Part shown: piece by piece, positions 10,942-20,166 of the stretch
How positions within the stretch are numbered: position 1 is the first letter of the stretch
Layout: each line of letters begins with the position of its first letter
Source: JADKAV01 sp963704075
GTDB lineage: Bacteria > Actinomycetota > Actinomycetes > S36-B12 > UBA10799
NCBI GenBank assembly: GCA_963704075.1
Contig: CAVPGV010000015.1
Coordinates: 51,390-115,389, forward strand
Length of the DNA: 64,000 bases
Direction: 5' to 3'
Translations under genes and position numbers: made by a program
Notes under the pieces: model-generated
The model's input: the letters and a program-made list of their open reading frames with translations, nothing else
What the model was told of the DNA's origin: nothing
Databases searched by the model: none

Positions 10942-12965
10942 TCGGCACCCCGATAGGCGGCGATCCTGGACAGCGCGACACCGACCGTACGACCGGTCGA
11001 AAGGCTCCAGGCCGTCAGGCGCCCGGACCGCAGTTCGATGGGTTCCACGAACTCGGTCCGGATGTCCGACCCGTCGGTGTAGCGCAACCACAAGCGCTGA
11101 TCGTCGGCGATCGCCTTTCTACACACATCGACCATTGTCCTGGGGTCGGCATCGGCCAGCGGTGGCGGGGCGAGGTCGGTGCGCGCCTGCTCCCCCAACA
11201 GATGGGTCACCAATCGGGTCACCGAGTGCCCGTCGGGCATGGGCGAGGCCCGGGGATAGTCCAGCGGCTCGGCGGGTTCGGCCCGTGCCGGTGAGTCAGT
11301 GGCGATTCCGGCGGTGGCGAGCCGACTCTGTACCACGTCCAGCGGCAGGTCACTGGTGAAGACGTTGGTGGCGATTTCGTCGAAGCCCAGCCGGCTGAGG
11401 GTCTCGGCGTCCTGCGGCCCCGCCTCGACCAGAGTGGCACTCACCACCCGGACCGGCGCGGTGCGGGCGGCATCCCGAACGGCGTACTCCACCGACTGCG
11501 GCAGTGGGGTGCGCGAGGCGCGGCCGAGACGTTGCAGAAGGTCCTGCGGATCCTGACCCGAGACCGCTGAGCGCAGACGGGCGGGGTCCAGTCGGTGCAT
11601 CGTGACGGGGCCCCAGGATTCCAGGTGGCTGACCGCATCGACCAGTTCCCACGTCCTTGCATCCAAGGTGATCGGTGCGATCAGCGTGTGATCGGGCTGG
11701 ATGATCAGGCTCGCGTCACCAACCGCGTCCGGCAGGGTCGCGGCGGCCTGCTCGATACTCTCCGGCAGCAGGCCGAGGGCCGCGGTTGCAACGGCACCCT
11801 CCACCAGTCCCAGCAGCGCCGCCTCACCGAACACGTCCGGTGCCTGCTCGGCGGCGCGATGCATTCTCGGCCGTTGCCATGCGACGGTCTCAGCCAGCCC
11901 TTCGGCATCGATGGCGGTCTGCGTCGGCCACACGCGCAGGACGTGGGCACGGTGATTGGCGGTCCTGGGTGCGGATGCCGTGGTGAGCACGCCGAGCTCA
12001 TCCGGGCGGCACGCGCGCAAGGGCCGATCGCTGTCCAGCCAGGCCGCGATGAGCGCCGCCCACATGTCGGCGGGCGGGGAGCTGAGCCAGGCCGCGGCCG
12101 CCGAGGTGGCCGCAACGCGATCCCCGGCCCCGCCGATAAGACCGGCAGCCGCCGCCAGCTCCAGCCATGCCATGAGGTCGTCCATCGGCACGGACATCCG
12201 TTCGGCCCGGTCGGCGAGGTTGCGTCGCGACACACCCCGCGCGGGATGCCACGCCAGGCCTTCGCGCCGCAGCGAGCTCAGGACGTAGCGCACCCCGGCG
12301 ACCGGCACCCACAAGGAAGTGCCCGGCGGGGTCTCGGCGGAATCGTGCGCCGGTGGCCCAGGTACCGGCGCAAGGTACTTGCCTTCGCGCAGGATCATGG
12401 CCGACTCCCTGGGAAGCGTGAACTGCTCGCCTCTGGTGACCAGCAGGGGGTGGGGCTGGTCGTGCACGGGGTCGACCCAGACCAACTTCTGCAGGAGTCC
12501 CGGATCCAGGTCAACGGCAGCAGCCGTCACCTGGGAGGCGTCCAGACCGGGCTGACCCATCCCCGCCAGGCCGCACGGGAAGGGGCCGAACGCCTGCTGC
12601 GCCGCCCGCACGATGCGGAAGGTCGTCGGCCCGCCCCACAACAGAGCCATCGACCAGAGCTCGTCGATCGCGGCCTCGACCGCTTCCGGTTCTTCGGGCA
12701 GGCCCGCGGCAGCCTCGGCAGCAGTCCCCTCATGCAGGCACGCGAAGACCTCGAGAACCCGCAACGCGGTCGTGTTCAATGACTGCATCGCGTCCAGAAC
12801 GCTGGCGTCGTCGGCTGCCCGCCGAGCCACCTGGCTGATATCGGCGGGCCAAGGGTTGACCAGGTCGGGCCGCTGAAGCAGCAGGCGACTGATCTGCCCG
12901 GGCGTGCGCGAGCGCAGATCGTCGGCCAGGGAGCGTGGGGACCGGGGCACCGCAGAAGAAGCCAT
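10938..12965 (-). CDS. Helicase-associated protein (helicase C-terminal/WYL-like domain), XPB partner
   Basis: A 675-residue protein of the actinobacterial family that always sits next to bacterial XPB. The N-terminal part is Ala/Leu-rich and helical with winged-helix-like segments (about 40-130); the C-terminal part (roughly 440-640) carries the helicase C-terminal-like domain with a copy of the LIIQPDHTLIAP strand motif, similar to the LIVQSDHTLLLEV strand at the start of the partner helicase. Its very end (RLWLRYTDGSDIRTEFVEPIELR) resembles a WYL ligand-binding strand pattern. No Walker motifs are present. ATG 12965 is preferred over GTG 12971. It is divergent from larE, 18 bases apart. 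Exact role unknown; coupling implies a complex or shared stoichiometry. Confidence 0.8.
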   Translation of the reverse strand: MASSAVPRSPRSLADDLRSRTPGQISRLLLQRPDLVNPWPADISQVARRAADDASVLDAMQSLNTTALRVLEVFACLHEGTAAEAAAGLPEEPEAVEAAIDELWSMALLWGGPTTFRIVRAAQQAFGPFPCGLAGMGQPGLDASQVTAAAVDLDPGLLQKLVWVDPVHDQPHPLLVTRGEQFTLPRESAMILREGKYLAPVPGPPAHDSAETPPGTSLWVPVAGVRYVLSSLRREGLAWHPARGVSRRNLADRAERMSVPMDDLMAWLELAAAAGLIGGAGDRVAATSAAAAWLSSPPADMWAALIAAWLDSDRPLRACRPDELGVLTTASAPRTANHRAHVLRVWPTQTAIDAEGLAETVAWQRPRMHRAAEQAPDVFGEAALLGLVEGAVATAALGLLPESIEQAAATLPDAVGDASLIIQPDHTLIAPITLDARTWELVDAVSHLESWGPVTMHRLDPARLRSAVSGQDPQDLLQRLGRASRTPLPQSVEYAVRDAARTAPVRVVSATLVEAGPQDAETLSRLGFDEIATNVFTSDLPLDVVQSRLATAGIATDSPARAEPAEPLDYPRASPMPDGHSVTRLVTHLLGEQARTDLAPPPLADADPRTMVDVCRKAIADDQRLWLRYTDGSDIRTEFVEPIELRSGRLTAWSLSTGRTVGVALSRIAAYRGAE

Positions 12966-12971
12966 CCGCAC

Positions 12972-12977
12972 TACGTT
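12972..12977 (+). promoter_or_regulatory. -10 box (TACGTT) for leaderless larE
   Basis: TAnnnT hexamer ending six bases before the larE ATG, placing the start site at or next to the start codon. No ribosome site is present, consistent with a leaderless transcript. It lies in the 18-base divergent gap. Confidence 0.4.
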
Positions 12978-12983
12978 ACGTAC

Positions 12984-13832
12984 ATGCCGGTCGTGGACGC
13001 CAATGCGGATCCCGTTGACGGGCTTCTGGACGGCCTTCGCACGTACCGCGGACTGCTGGTCGCCTTCTCGGCCGGCGTTGATTCCGCCTTCCTTCTGGCC
13101 GCCGCCCTGCAGGCGCTGGGATCAGACCGGGTGTTGGCCGTCACCGCCGTGAGCAACTCCCTGCCGGCGGCGGAACTGGACTACGCGCGCCGTTTTGCCG
13201 CTGAGATCGGTGCCCGGCACCTTGAGGCGTCGACGCACGAACTGGATCGCGACGGTTATCGGGAGAACGGGACGGACCGCTGCTACTTCTGCAAGGCGGA
13301 ACTGATGGATGTCGTGTCCGGGTATTTGGACAGGCTCCCGCAAGGAGCGCAGGTGGCCACAGGTACCAGCGCCGACGACCTCGTGGCCGGGTTTCGACCC
13401 GGCATCCGAGCCGCGGCCCAGCGGGGGGCGGTGACGCCTCTGGCCGACGCCGGCCTGACGAAGGCCCAGATTCGCGCGGCGGCTCAGGCGTGGGGCCTGA
13501 CCGTCTGGGACAAGCCGCAGGCGGCGTGCCTCTCCAGCCGGATCGCATACGGCATCCAGATCTCGCCCGCCCGCCTGGCACGGGTGGAGCAAGCGGAAAT
13601 CGCCGTACGTGGATCGTTGAGCCGCCACGGCATCCACACGGCCGACCTGCGGGTGCGCGATCTCGGCGACAGCGCGCGGATAGAGGTGGATCAGGCCGTG
13701 GCCGAGGGGAGCGGGCCATGGCGAGATGATGTCGTGGGCGCGGTGCGGGCGGTGGGGTTCGCGCAGGCCCACATCGATCCGCGTGGCTTCAGGTCGGGTT
13801 CGATGAACGAGGGCCGGCCGTCTGGCGGATGA
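12984..13832 (+). CDS. larE: ATP-dependent sulfur transferase LarE-like
   Basis: PP-loop adenylating enzyme that transfers sulfur to the pyridinium bis-carboxylic acid mononucleotide during synthesis of the nickel-pincer cofactor of lactate racemase. The 282 residues show the PP-loop SAGVDS (29-34), a Cys pair Cys100/Cys103 in RCYFCK, and Cys182 in ACLSSR. In the sacrificial type only the last Cys is needed; a three-Cys set as seen here is associated with LarE proteins that carry a [4Fe-4S] cluster, so this may be a catalytic, cluster-dependent form (inference). No larA, larB or larC is nearby. The start is an ATG with a -10 box just upstream, suggesting leaderless translation. Confidence 0.85.
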   Translation: MPVVDANADPVDGLLDGLRTYRGLLVAFSAGVDSAFLLAAALQALGSDRVLAVTAVSNSLPAAELDYARRFAAEIGARHLEASTHELDRDGYRENGTDRCYFCKAELMDVVSGYLDRLPQGAQVATGTSADDLVAGFRPGIRAAAQRGAVTPLADAGLTKAQIRAAAQAWGLTVWDKPQAACLSSRIAYGIQISPARLARVEQAEIAVRGSLSRHGIHTADLRVRDLGDSARIEVDQAVAEGSGPWRDDVVGAVRAVGFAQAHIDPRGFRSGSMNEGRPSGG

Positions 13833-14031
13833 TCGCCCGGCGGCGTCGCCGCGACTGAACCCACAGCCACGCCAGGAGCACCGCGAAACCCACTCCGCTG
13901 AGCATCGCCAGGAACCACAGGACCGGGAGCACCGGCGCCGCGTCGAACACCAGCTTCGACAGCACCACGGCCGCGGCCAGGATTCCCGCCGCGAACAACA
14001 CGAGGCCGACCAGGACCGAACGCGAACGCAT
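13789..14031 (-). CDS. Small membrane protein, 80 residues
   Basis: Two clear transmembrane segments (about 6-27 and 37-58) are joined by a short loop and followed by a basic RRRRR tail, which by the positive-inside rule would be cytoplasmic. No family recognised. The last 44 bases overlap the 3' end of larE on the opposite strand, so either the overlap is real (convergent antisense ends) or the last residues here are not conserved. It starts from the repeat-rich gap upstream. Confidence 0.55.
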   Translation of the reverse strand: MRSRSVLVGLVLFAAGILAAAVVLSKLVFDAAPVLPVLWFLAMLSGVGFAVLLAWLWVQSRRRRRAIIRQTAGPRSSNPT

Positions 14032-14350
14032 ACTTCGAGGCTAGACGGTCGCTGGCGGGCGTCCGCCGGCCGGCTAGCAACGTTCCAGAGGTCCCGCTTC
14101 TGCGAATTCGGAGGGGGCACTCGCTGTTCTGCCGGTGTCACGGAGGATCCGCATCACCCAGCCGTTGGCGCGGCTCTGTTGGCGCCTCGATGCTTGGGCT
14201 GGGCCGCCTGCACAGGGCTGAGCGCCTTCTGGCGACAGAACGACCTCTGCTAGATCGTGAGAAGGACAACCGACCCATTCTCGCATCCCCTTCAGCCGCC
14301 TGACGAGGGCAAAGGCTGCGACGGTCTGGTCGTGCGCTCCAACGCGTTCC

Positions 14351-14475
14351 ACCGCAGGCGTGAGAGTTGGGTACAGGCGTTGGACAACGGTACAGGCGTT
14401 GGACATCCACGGGCGTTCTTTCTCGCACGCCTGTGCGGATCTCCAACGCACGTACACAACTCCAACGCCTGTGGA
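14351..14475. repeat. Cluster of GGCGTTGGA-type short repeats, copy 1
   Basis: A 16-base direct repeat GTACAGGCGTTGGACA occurs at 14371-14386 and 14390-14405. It is followed by inverted versions CCAACGCACGTAC (14443-14455) and TCCAACGCCTGTGGA (14461-14475). A related cluster lies at 45403-45490. The units are too short and lack regular spacers, so this is not CRISPR. Confidence 0.6.
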
Positions 14476-14564
14476 CCTTGCCCCCCGAGAAGCCGGATTG
14501 ATCCTCGAAATGAAGATCTCCCCACCGAGGAGATCCTCCCCGCGATTTCGCCACAGCCTCTGCG

Positions 14565-14580
14565 TGGTCGGATCTTCACC
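14565..14580 (-). repeat. Copy B of the GGTGAAGATCCGACCA motif
   Basis: Sixteen bases identical to 1509-1524 on the opposite strand, preceded (minus strand) by CCTTTC as in one arm of the element near 25141. Confidence 0.55.
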
Positions 14581-14687
14581 GAAAGGTTGCTGGGTCACGC
14601 AACGGCCTTGCAGGCCACGCGACACACACAGCCCACCGGTCTTCCTCATGCGGGCTGGTGCGGGTTCGGCACCCTCCTACCGACGCA

Positions 14688-15728
14688 TCAGCCTTCCCAG
14701 GCGGGCTGGATCAGGTTGACGATCAGGTCCGCCTTGTCGTCCAGCGACATGAACGACCCGTCGACAGCGTTCATCGTCGCGGCGTGCAGATCCTGCAGAT
14801 CCCAATCGGCCTCCTGAACGAGCAGGTGCATCTCACGACTCAGGCTGGTGCCGCTCATCAGCCGGTTGTCCGTGTTGATCGTGATGGCGAATCCGAGGTC
14901 GTTCAGCAGGGTCACCGGATGCTCGGCGATGGAATCCGCGATCCCGGTCTGCAGGTTCGAGGAGGGACAGACCTCCAGCGGGATCTGACGGTCGCGCACG
15001 TAGGCGGCGACGTGACCGATCTCCGCGGAGTCACCTTCGACCCGGATGTCCTCGGTGATGCGCACGCCGTGGCCGAGGCGCTCGGGCATACACGTCGCCA
15101 GGGCGTCGGCGATACTCGCAACACCAGCGGCCTCACCGGCGTGGATCGTGTAGCGACACATGGCCGCGCGCAGGGTGGCGAACGGGTCGGCGAACAACGA
15201 TGCGGGAAACCCGTCCTCCGGTCCGGCGATGTCCATGCCGACCACCCCGTCGTCGCGGAACGCGATCACGAGGTCCGCCACCTCCTGCCCGCGGTCGGAC
15301 TGCCGCATCGCGCACAGCAAGGCGTTCACCTCGATGTCGCGGTCGGTGTCGAACCCGTCGAGTACGGCCTCCACGGCCTGCGCCATGCTCAGACCTCCGG
15401 CCGTCAACAACTCGGGCGCGAAACGCACCTCGGCGTACACAACACCGTCGTCGGCGAGGTCCTCGGCACACTCCGCGGCCACCCTGCGGATCGCGTCCTC
15501 GGTCTGCATGACGGCCAGGGTGTGCTCGAACGTCTCGAGATACCGGACCAGGGATCCGCTGTCGGCGGCATCGACGAACCACTGGCCCAGCTCCTCGGCG
15601 TCCTTGGTGGGCAGCCGGTCGTAGCCACAGGCGGCGGCGAGGTCGATGACGGTCTGCGGTCGCAGGCCGCCGTCGAGGTGGTCGTGCAGCAGGACCTTGG
15701 GCAATGCGCGGATCTCGTCGAGGTGCAT
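14688..15728 (-). CDS. add: Adenosine deaminase
   Basis: Zinc hydrolase converting adenosine and deoxyadenosine to inosine and deoxyinosine in nucleoside salvage. The 346 residues show the metal and catalytic set: HDHLDG (15-20), HAGE (196-199), GHG (219-221), CPSSN (254-258) and NTDN (285-288) with the metal-binding Asp. The NTDNR variant in place of NTDDP is usual in actinobacterial proteins. It is the last gene of the nucleoside operon, 13 bases after cdd. The thymidine phosphorylase gene (deoA) that sits between cdd and add in mycobacteria is absent here. Confidence 0.94.
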   Translation of the reverse strand: MHLDEIRALPKVLLHDHLDGGLRPQTVIDLAAACGYDRLPTKDAEELGQWFVDAADSGSLVRYLETFEHTLAVMQTEDAIRRVAAECAEDLADDGVVYAEVRFAPELLTAGGLSMAQAVEAVLDGFDTDRDIEVNALLCAMRQSDRGQEVADLVIAFRDDGVVGMDIAGPEDGFPASLFADPFATLRAAMCRYTIHAGEAAGVASIADALATCMPERLGHGVRITEDIRVEGDSAEIGHVAAYVRDRQIPLEVCPSSNLQTGIADSIAEHPVTLLNDLGFAITINTDNRLMSGTSLSREMHLLVQEADWDLQDLHAATMNAVDGSFMSLDDKADLIVNLIQPAWEG

Positions 15729-15741
15729 ACTTGCGATCCTC

Positions 15742-16134
15742 TCAGACGTCGCGCCCCAGGTCGGCGGGGCCGAAGGCGCTGGGCAGCAGGTCGTCGAGGG
15801 TCTTGATGCCGTCGGGGTGATCCATCAGCAGATCCGGTCCACCGAACTCGTACAACAACTGCCGGCAGCGCCCGCAGGGCATTAGGAGGTTGCCTGCGCC
15901 GTCGACACACGAGAAGGCCACCAGACGCCCGCCACCGGACATGCGCAGCGCACCCACCAGGGTGCATTCGGCGCACAGCGTCAGACCATACGAGGCGTTC
16001 TCGACGTTGCAGCCGGAGATGATCCGGCCGTCGTCCACCAGGGCGGCCGCACCGACGGGGAACGACGAATACGGGACGTAGCTACCCGACAGCGCTGCGG
16101 TCGCCGCCTCCCGTAGTGCGTTCCAGTCGGTCAT
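15742..16134 (-). CDS. cdd: Cytidine deaminase
   Basis: Homotetrameric zinc enzyme deaminating cytidine and deoxycytidine. It has the standard 130-residue length and motifs: GCNVENASYG (41-50), CAE with catalytic Glu (54-56) and PCGRCRQ (86-92), which give the three zinc cysteines. Its ATG overlaps the stop of the upstream permease as ATGA, so translation is probably coupled to transport. The C-terminus is slightly longer than in the shortest family members. Confidence 0.95.
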   Translation of the reverse strand: MTDWNALREAATAALSGSYVPYSSFPVGAAALVDDGRIISGCNVENASYGLTLCAECTLVGALRMSGGGRLVAFSCVDGAGNLLMPCGRCRQLLYEFGGPDLLMDHPDGIKTLDDLLPSAFGPADLGRDV

Positions 16135-17411
16135 GACTTCTTGTACGGGATGCCGTCTGCCGCCGGTGCGCGCACCTTACCCACGAGGCCGGCCACAGCC
16201 AGAAGTGTCGCCAGGTAGGGGGTCATCAGCATGAACTCGCTCGGGATCGGGGTGCCGATGATGCTCAGGACGCTCTGCAGGTTGTCCGCGAAACCGAAGA
16301 ACAGCGCCGCGGCCAGCGCCCCCAGTGGCTTCCATCGTCCGAAGATCAGAGCGGCCAGGGCGATGAAGCCTTTGCCAGCGGTCATCTCCTTGCCGAACGC
16401 CCCGACCGAGGCCACGGTGAAGAACGCCCCGCCGAGCCCGGCGACCATACCGCCGAGCAGCACGTTGCGGAACCGCACCGAGTTGACATTGATGCCGACG
16501 GTGTCCGCCGCGGTCGGGTGCTCGCCGACGGCGCGGACCCGCAGTCCCCATTTGGTACGGAACAGGGCCACGTTGATGACGATCACGACGATGTACATCA
16601 GGTACACGACGATGTTCTGGTTGAACAGGATCGGTCCCAGGATCGGGATGTCGCTGAGCACGGGGATGGCGACCGGCGTGAATGTCGGCGGGGAGTTCCA
16701 CGTCTCCTGGTTGGGTGCCAGCAGGCGCCCGTAGAAGAAGGACGTCAGACCGACCGCCAGCACGTTGAGCACGACCCCGAGGATCACCTGATCCACGAAG
16801 TACCTGATCGCGAACACGGCCAGGAGCAGGCCGATGAACAGTCCGCCCAGGGGAGCGGCGATGAGCCCGAGATAGGCGTTCTGAGTCAGGCTGGCCACGA
16901 CCGCCGCCACGAAGGCGCCGGTCAGCAATTGCCCCTCGATGGCGATGTTGATGACACCGGCACGTTCACACAGGACACCGGACATCGAACCGAACACCAG
17001 CGGGACCGCCAGCAGCAGCGAGCCCTGCAACAACCCCACCAGGTTGATGGTGTTGCCGGCCACTGCCCAGGCCAGGAATCCCAACACGAAGAACACGCCG
17101 AACGCCGACGTGAAGGGCCACTGCGCCTTCTCCTTGCGCGCTGCCCACATGGCTCCGAGCGCCGACAACAGGGCGAGCACGCTGAAGACGATCGCACTGA
17201 TCTTCGCGGGCAGCGTCACATCGGGAAGGGCAAGTGCCTCGTCGCCCAGCGTGAGTTGGAATGTCACGTCCTCGCCGCTGGGCGTGAAGAACCCGAACAC
17301 CACGATCGCGAACACACCCAGGCCTACGAGCACCTTCACCAGGCGCGGTACGGGTGGGACGATGTGGACCTCTGGCAGCACCTCGGGGGCTGGGGCTTGA
17401 GTGACGCTCAT
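16131..17411 (-). CDS. Nucleoside ABC transporter permease (second subunit)
   Basis: Membrane subunit of a BMP-type (purine nucleoside/guanosine) ABC importer. The 426 residues form about 10 transmembrane helices; the conserved BPD_transp_2 block with the GPLLAPNQETWNSPP periplasmic loop and a coupling-helix region with GEHPTAADTVGINV (near residue 300) is present. ATG 17411 is chosen because it overlaps the upstream permease stop as ATGA and is preceded by AAGGGA; an ATG nine bases earlier is the alternative. It pairs with the other permease to form the heterodimeric channel. Confidence 0.88.
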   Translation of the reverse strand: MSVTQAPAPEVLPEVHIVPPVPRLVKVLVGLGVFAIVVFGFFTPSGEDVTFQLTLGDEALALPDVTLPAKISAIVFSVLALLSALGAMWAARKEKAQWPFTSAFGVFFVLGFLAWAVAGNTINLVGLLQGSLLLAVPLVFGSMSGVLCERAGVINIAIEGQLLTGAFVAAVVASLTQNAYLGLIAAPLGGLFIGLLLAVFAIRYFVDQVILGVVLNVLAVGLTSFFYGRLLAPNQETWNSPPTFTPVAIPVLSDIPILGPILFNQNIVVYLMYIVVIVINVALFRTKWGLRVRAVGEHPTAADTVGINVNSVRFRNVLLGGMVAGLGGAFFTVASVGAFGKEMTAGKGFIALAALIFGRWKPLGALAAALFFGFADNLQSVLSIIGTPIPSEFMLMTPYLATLLAVAGLVGKVRAPAADGIPYKKS

Positions 17412-18637
17412 GCGTTCCATCCCTTCGCCGTCTGCATGAAGCCGGCGCCACCGGTCTCAGGCAGTCGGAACACCGATCTGACAAGCGGTGGTGCCGCGAT
17501 GAACAAGACGATCAGCGCCTGGATCACCAGCACGATATCGATAGGGGTACCGGTAGCGGTCTGCATATTGAGACCGCCGGCGCGCAACCCGCCGAACAGC
17601 AGGCCGGCGGCCACAACGCCCCACGGATTGGCGCGGCCCAACAGCGCGACGGTGATCGCGTCGAAGCCGATACCGGCCGAGATCCCGCCGGTCAGCGACT
17701 TCTCGGTACCCAGGACCTGGGCGCTGCCGGCCAGACCGGCCAGCCCGCCCGCGATCAGCATGACCAACAGGTACATCCGCCCGACGTTCATCCCGGCAGT
17801 GCGGGCCGCACTCGGGTTGGCGCCGACGGCGCGGAACTGGAAGCCCAACGTCGAGCGGTCCAACAACCAGGCCACCCCTGCAGCGCACAGGATCGCCACG
17901 ATGATCCCGGCGTGAACGCGCCATTCCTCGACGATGGTGGGGTACTCGGCCGACGGGTTGACGGGGGGACTGATCGGATCCAGTCGGCCCTCGCGCAGGA
18001 ACCCCGGTTTGGTCAGCAGCCATGCCACGAGGTAGATCGCGATCCAGTTCAGCATGATCGTCGTGATGACCTCATGGGCGCCGGTCTTGGCCTTCAGGAA
18101 GCCAGCGATACCACCCCAGATGGCACCGCCGACGAACGCGCCGAGCACCGCGAAGGGCAGGTGGATGAACCAGGGCAGGTCGAAGGTGAAACCGATGTAG
18201 GCCGCGAAGATCGACCCGAGGATGATCTGCCCCTCGGCGCCGATGTTGAACAGTCCCGCCCGGAAGGCCAGCGCGACAGCCAGACCACCGAGGATCAGCG
18301 GGGTGGCCATCGTGATGGTCTCGCTGAGCGGTTCCAGGGCGCCCACCAGACCCTCGGTGGACAGCGCCTCCGGGTCGAACAGCATCCCCGACAGCAGCGC
18401 TTTGTAGGCCTCGACGACCGCCGTCCATGCCGCACTGAGCGTGTCGAACGGGCGGGCGAAGAAGTAGCCGCTGGCCTCCTGCACCGCAGGATCGGAGAAC
18501 GCGATGAAGAACGCACCGATGACCAGCGCCATCACGATCGACAGGAACGTGATGCCCGCCGTGCCGCTCATCGCCGTGCGCAGGCGGCTCGGCCCCTTGG
18601 CAGGCGTGTCGGCCGCCTTGGTCTTCGTGTCACTCAT
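17408..18637 (-). CDS. Nucleoside ABC transporter permease (first subunit)
   Basis: Second membrane subunit of the same importer, 409 residues with a cytoplasmic Lys/Thr-rich N-terminus of about 25 residues, then roughly 9 helices. The FRAGLFNIGAEGQIILG motif and the coupling loop FRAVGANPSAARTAGMN identify the BMP-linked permease family (YufP/NupB type). The ATG overlaps the end of the ATPase gene by 8 bases, and its stop overlaps the next permease by 4, so the four transport genes appear to be translated as one coupled unit. Confidence 0.88.
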   Translation of the reverse strand: MSDTKTKAADTPAKGPSRLRTAMSGTAGITFLSIVMALVIGAFFIAFSDPAVQEASGYFFARPFDTLSAAWTAVVEAYKALLSGMLFDPEALSTEGLVGALEPLSETITMATPLILGGLAVALAFRAGLFNIGAEGQIILGSIFAAYIGFTFDLPWFIHLPFAVLGAFVGGAIWGGIAGFLKAKTGAHEVITTIMLNWIAIYLVAWLLTKPGFLREGRLDPISPPVNPSAEYPTIVEEWRVHAGIIVAILCAAGVAWLLDRSTLGFQFRAVGANPSAARTAGMNVGRMYLLVMLIAGGLAGLAGSAQVLGTEKSLTGGISAGIGFDAITVALLGRANPWGVVAAGLLFGGLRAGGLNMQTATGTPIDIVLVIQALIVLFIAAPPLVRSVFRLPETGGAGFMQTAKGWNA

Positions 18638-20132
18638 GTGTCACTCCTGCCATGAGAAGGCCCATATCGTCGCGGGAGGTGTCAGGGCCGACCATCCCGA
18701 TGATGGCGCCGCGGTACATCACCGCGATGCGGTCGCTGAGCGCATAGATCTCGTCGAGCTCGCTACTGATGATCAGAACCGCCGCACCCTGCTCACGTTC
18801 GGCGACGATGCGCTTGTGCATGAATTCGATGGACCCGACGTCAACTCCGCGGGTGGGCTGGGACGCGACCAAGACCCGTAGGTCCCGCGACATCTCGCGG
18901 GCCATGACGACCTTCTGCTTGTTGCCGCCCGACAGCGACGAGACCGGTGCATCCGCCGCCTGGGTGCGGACGTCGTACTGCTCGATGAGGTCTTCGGCCT
19001 TCTGATCGATCACCGCGGTGCGCAGCACCATCCCCGATGAGTACGGAGCATTCACCACTTGGTCGAGGACCAGGTTCTCCGTCACGGTGAAGGCGCTGAT
19101 CAGTCCGTCGTGCTCCCGGTCCTCAGGTACATAGCCGAGTCCTGAGTCGAGGATTCTGCGCGGAGTGAGGCCCTTCAGCTCGCGCCCGTCGAGCGTGATG
19201 GAGCCGGTGACCTCCCCTTCGAACAGGCCCGTGAGCACCTGGGCGAGCTCGGTCTGCCCATTGCCCTGCACCCCTGCGACACCGAGGATCTCCCCGGCCC
19301 GGACCTCGAAATTGAGGTCGCGCAGGATGGGCCGCCCCTCGAGGTCGGCCGCGGAGAGTTGCTTGACCGACAGCACCGGTTCGCCCGGGTTCGCCGGGGG
19401 TTTGTCCACGGTCAGGCTCACCTCGCGTCCGACCATCATTCCGGCCAGTTCCGCCTGGGTGGCGTCGGGAGTGGCCTCCCCGACCACCCGGCCGCGTCGG
19501 ATCACGACGATCCGGTCGGCGGCCGCCCGCACCTCACGCAGTTTGTGGGAGATGAACACGATGCTGGTGCCCTTGGCTTTCAGATCCCGCATGATGCCCA
19601 GCAGTTCATCGGTCTCCTGCGGGGTCAGCACCGCCGTGGGCTCGTCGAGGATCAGTACGCCGGCGTCACGTACTAGGGCCTTGATGATCTCCACACGCTG
19701 CTGGACGCCGACCGGCAGGTCCTCGACGAGGGCATCGGGGTCGACGTGCAAGTTGTAGGCCTCGGAGACCCGCGTGACTTCCGCGCGGGCCGCGTCCAGG
19801 TCGAGGAACGCGCCTTTCGTGTGCTCATGACCGAGCATGACGTTCTCCGCGACGGTGAACGGAGGGACCAGCATGAAGTGCTGATGCACCATCCCGATCC
19901 CGGCGGCTATCGCCTCACCCGGTCCGTCGAACAGTTCTTCGACGTCGTTGATGAGGATCTCGCCGGAGGTCGGCTGCAGCAGCCCGTAGACGACGTTCAT
20001 GAGCGTGCTCTTGCCAGCGCCGTTCTCACCGAGCAGCGCTACGATCTCGCCGGGATTGACGGTCAAGGAGATGTCCTCGTTGGCCGCGAAATTGCCGAAC
20101 TTCTTCGTGATGTTCCGGAGCTCGAGTTTCAC
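18630..20132 (-). CDS. Nucleoside ABC transporter ATP-binding protein (double cassette)
   Basis: Energises the nucleoside importer. Its 500 residues carry two ABC cassettes. The first has GENGAGKST (35-43), a degenerate signature LPVGVQQRVEI and Walker B ILDEPTAVL; the second has a degenerate Walker A (GVQGNGQTEL), an intact signature LSGGNKQKVVMA and ASQPTRGVD in place of the usual Walker B. That pattern of complementary degeneration is the norm for sugar- and nucleoside-type double ATPases. A strong hairpin (20167-20206) separates it from the binding-protein gene upstream. Confidence 0.92.
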   Translation of the reverse strand: MKLELRNITKKFGNFAANEDISLTVNPGEIVALLGENGAGKSTLMNVVYGLLQPTSGEILINDVEELFDGPGEAIAAGIGMVHQHFMLVPPFTVAENVMLGHEHTKGAFLDLDAARAEVTRVSEAYNLHVDPDALVEDLPVGVQQRVEIIKALVRDAGVLILDEPTAVLTPQETDELLGIMRDLKAKGTSIVFISHKLREVRAAADRIVVIRRGRVVGEATPDATQAELAGMMVGREVSLTVDKPPANPGEPVLSVKQLSAADLEGRPILRDLNFEVRAGEILGVAGVQGNGQTELAQVLTGLFEGEVTGSITLDGRELKGLTPRRILDSGLGYVPEDREHDGLISAFTVTENLVLDQVVNAPYSSGMVLRTAVIDQKAEDLIEQYDVRTQAADAPVSSLSGGNKQKVVMAREMSRDLRVLVASQPTRGVDVGSIEFMHKRIVAEREQGAAVLIISSELDEIYALSDRIAVMYRGAIIGMVGPDTSRDDMGLLMAGVTHE

Positions 20133-20166
20133 CGGCCACCCTCCTCGTAGAGACCTGGGACGAAGA

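Larger units (their letters stand above)
14032..14687. other. 656-base intergenic region rich in short repeats
   Basis: No gene could be supported. It contains the GGCGTTGGA repeat cluster (14351-14475), copy B of the GGTGAAGATCCGACCA motif (14565-14580, minus strand), and a GGAGATC/GATCTCC inverted pair around 14513-14535. The region lies between two minus-strand genes: the 5' side of the small membrane gene and the 3' end of add. Confidence 0.6.

Noticed and set aside
14351..14475. CRISPR-like array
   Set aside because: Repeats are short, degenerate and without spacers of constant length; no cas genes.
16518..17915. 465-residue open frame opposite the permease genes
   Set aside because: Antisense shadow; no domain, composition dominated by Arg, Gln, Asp and His.
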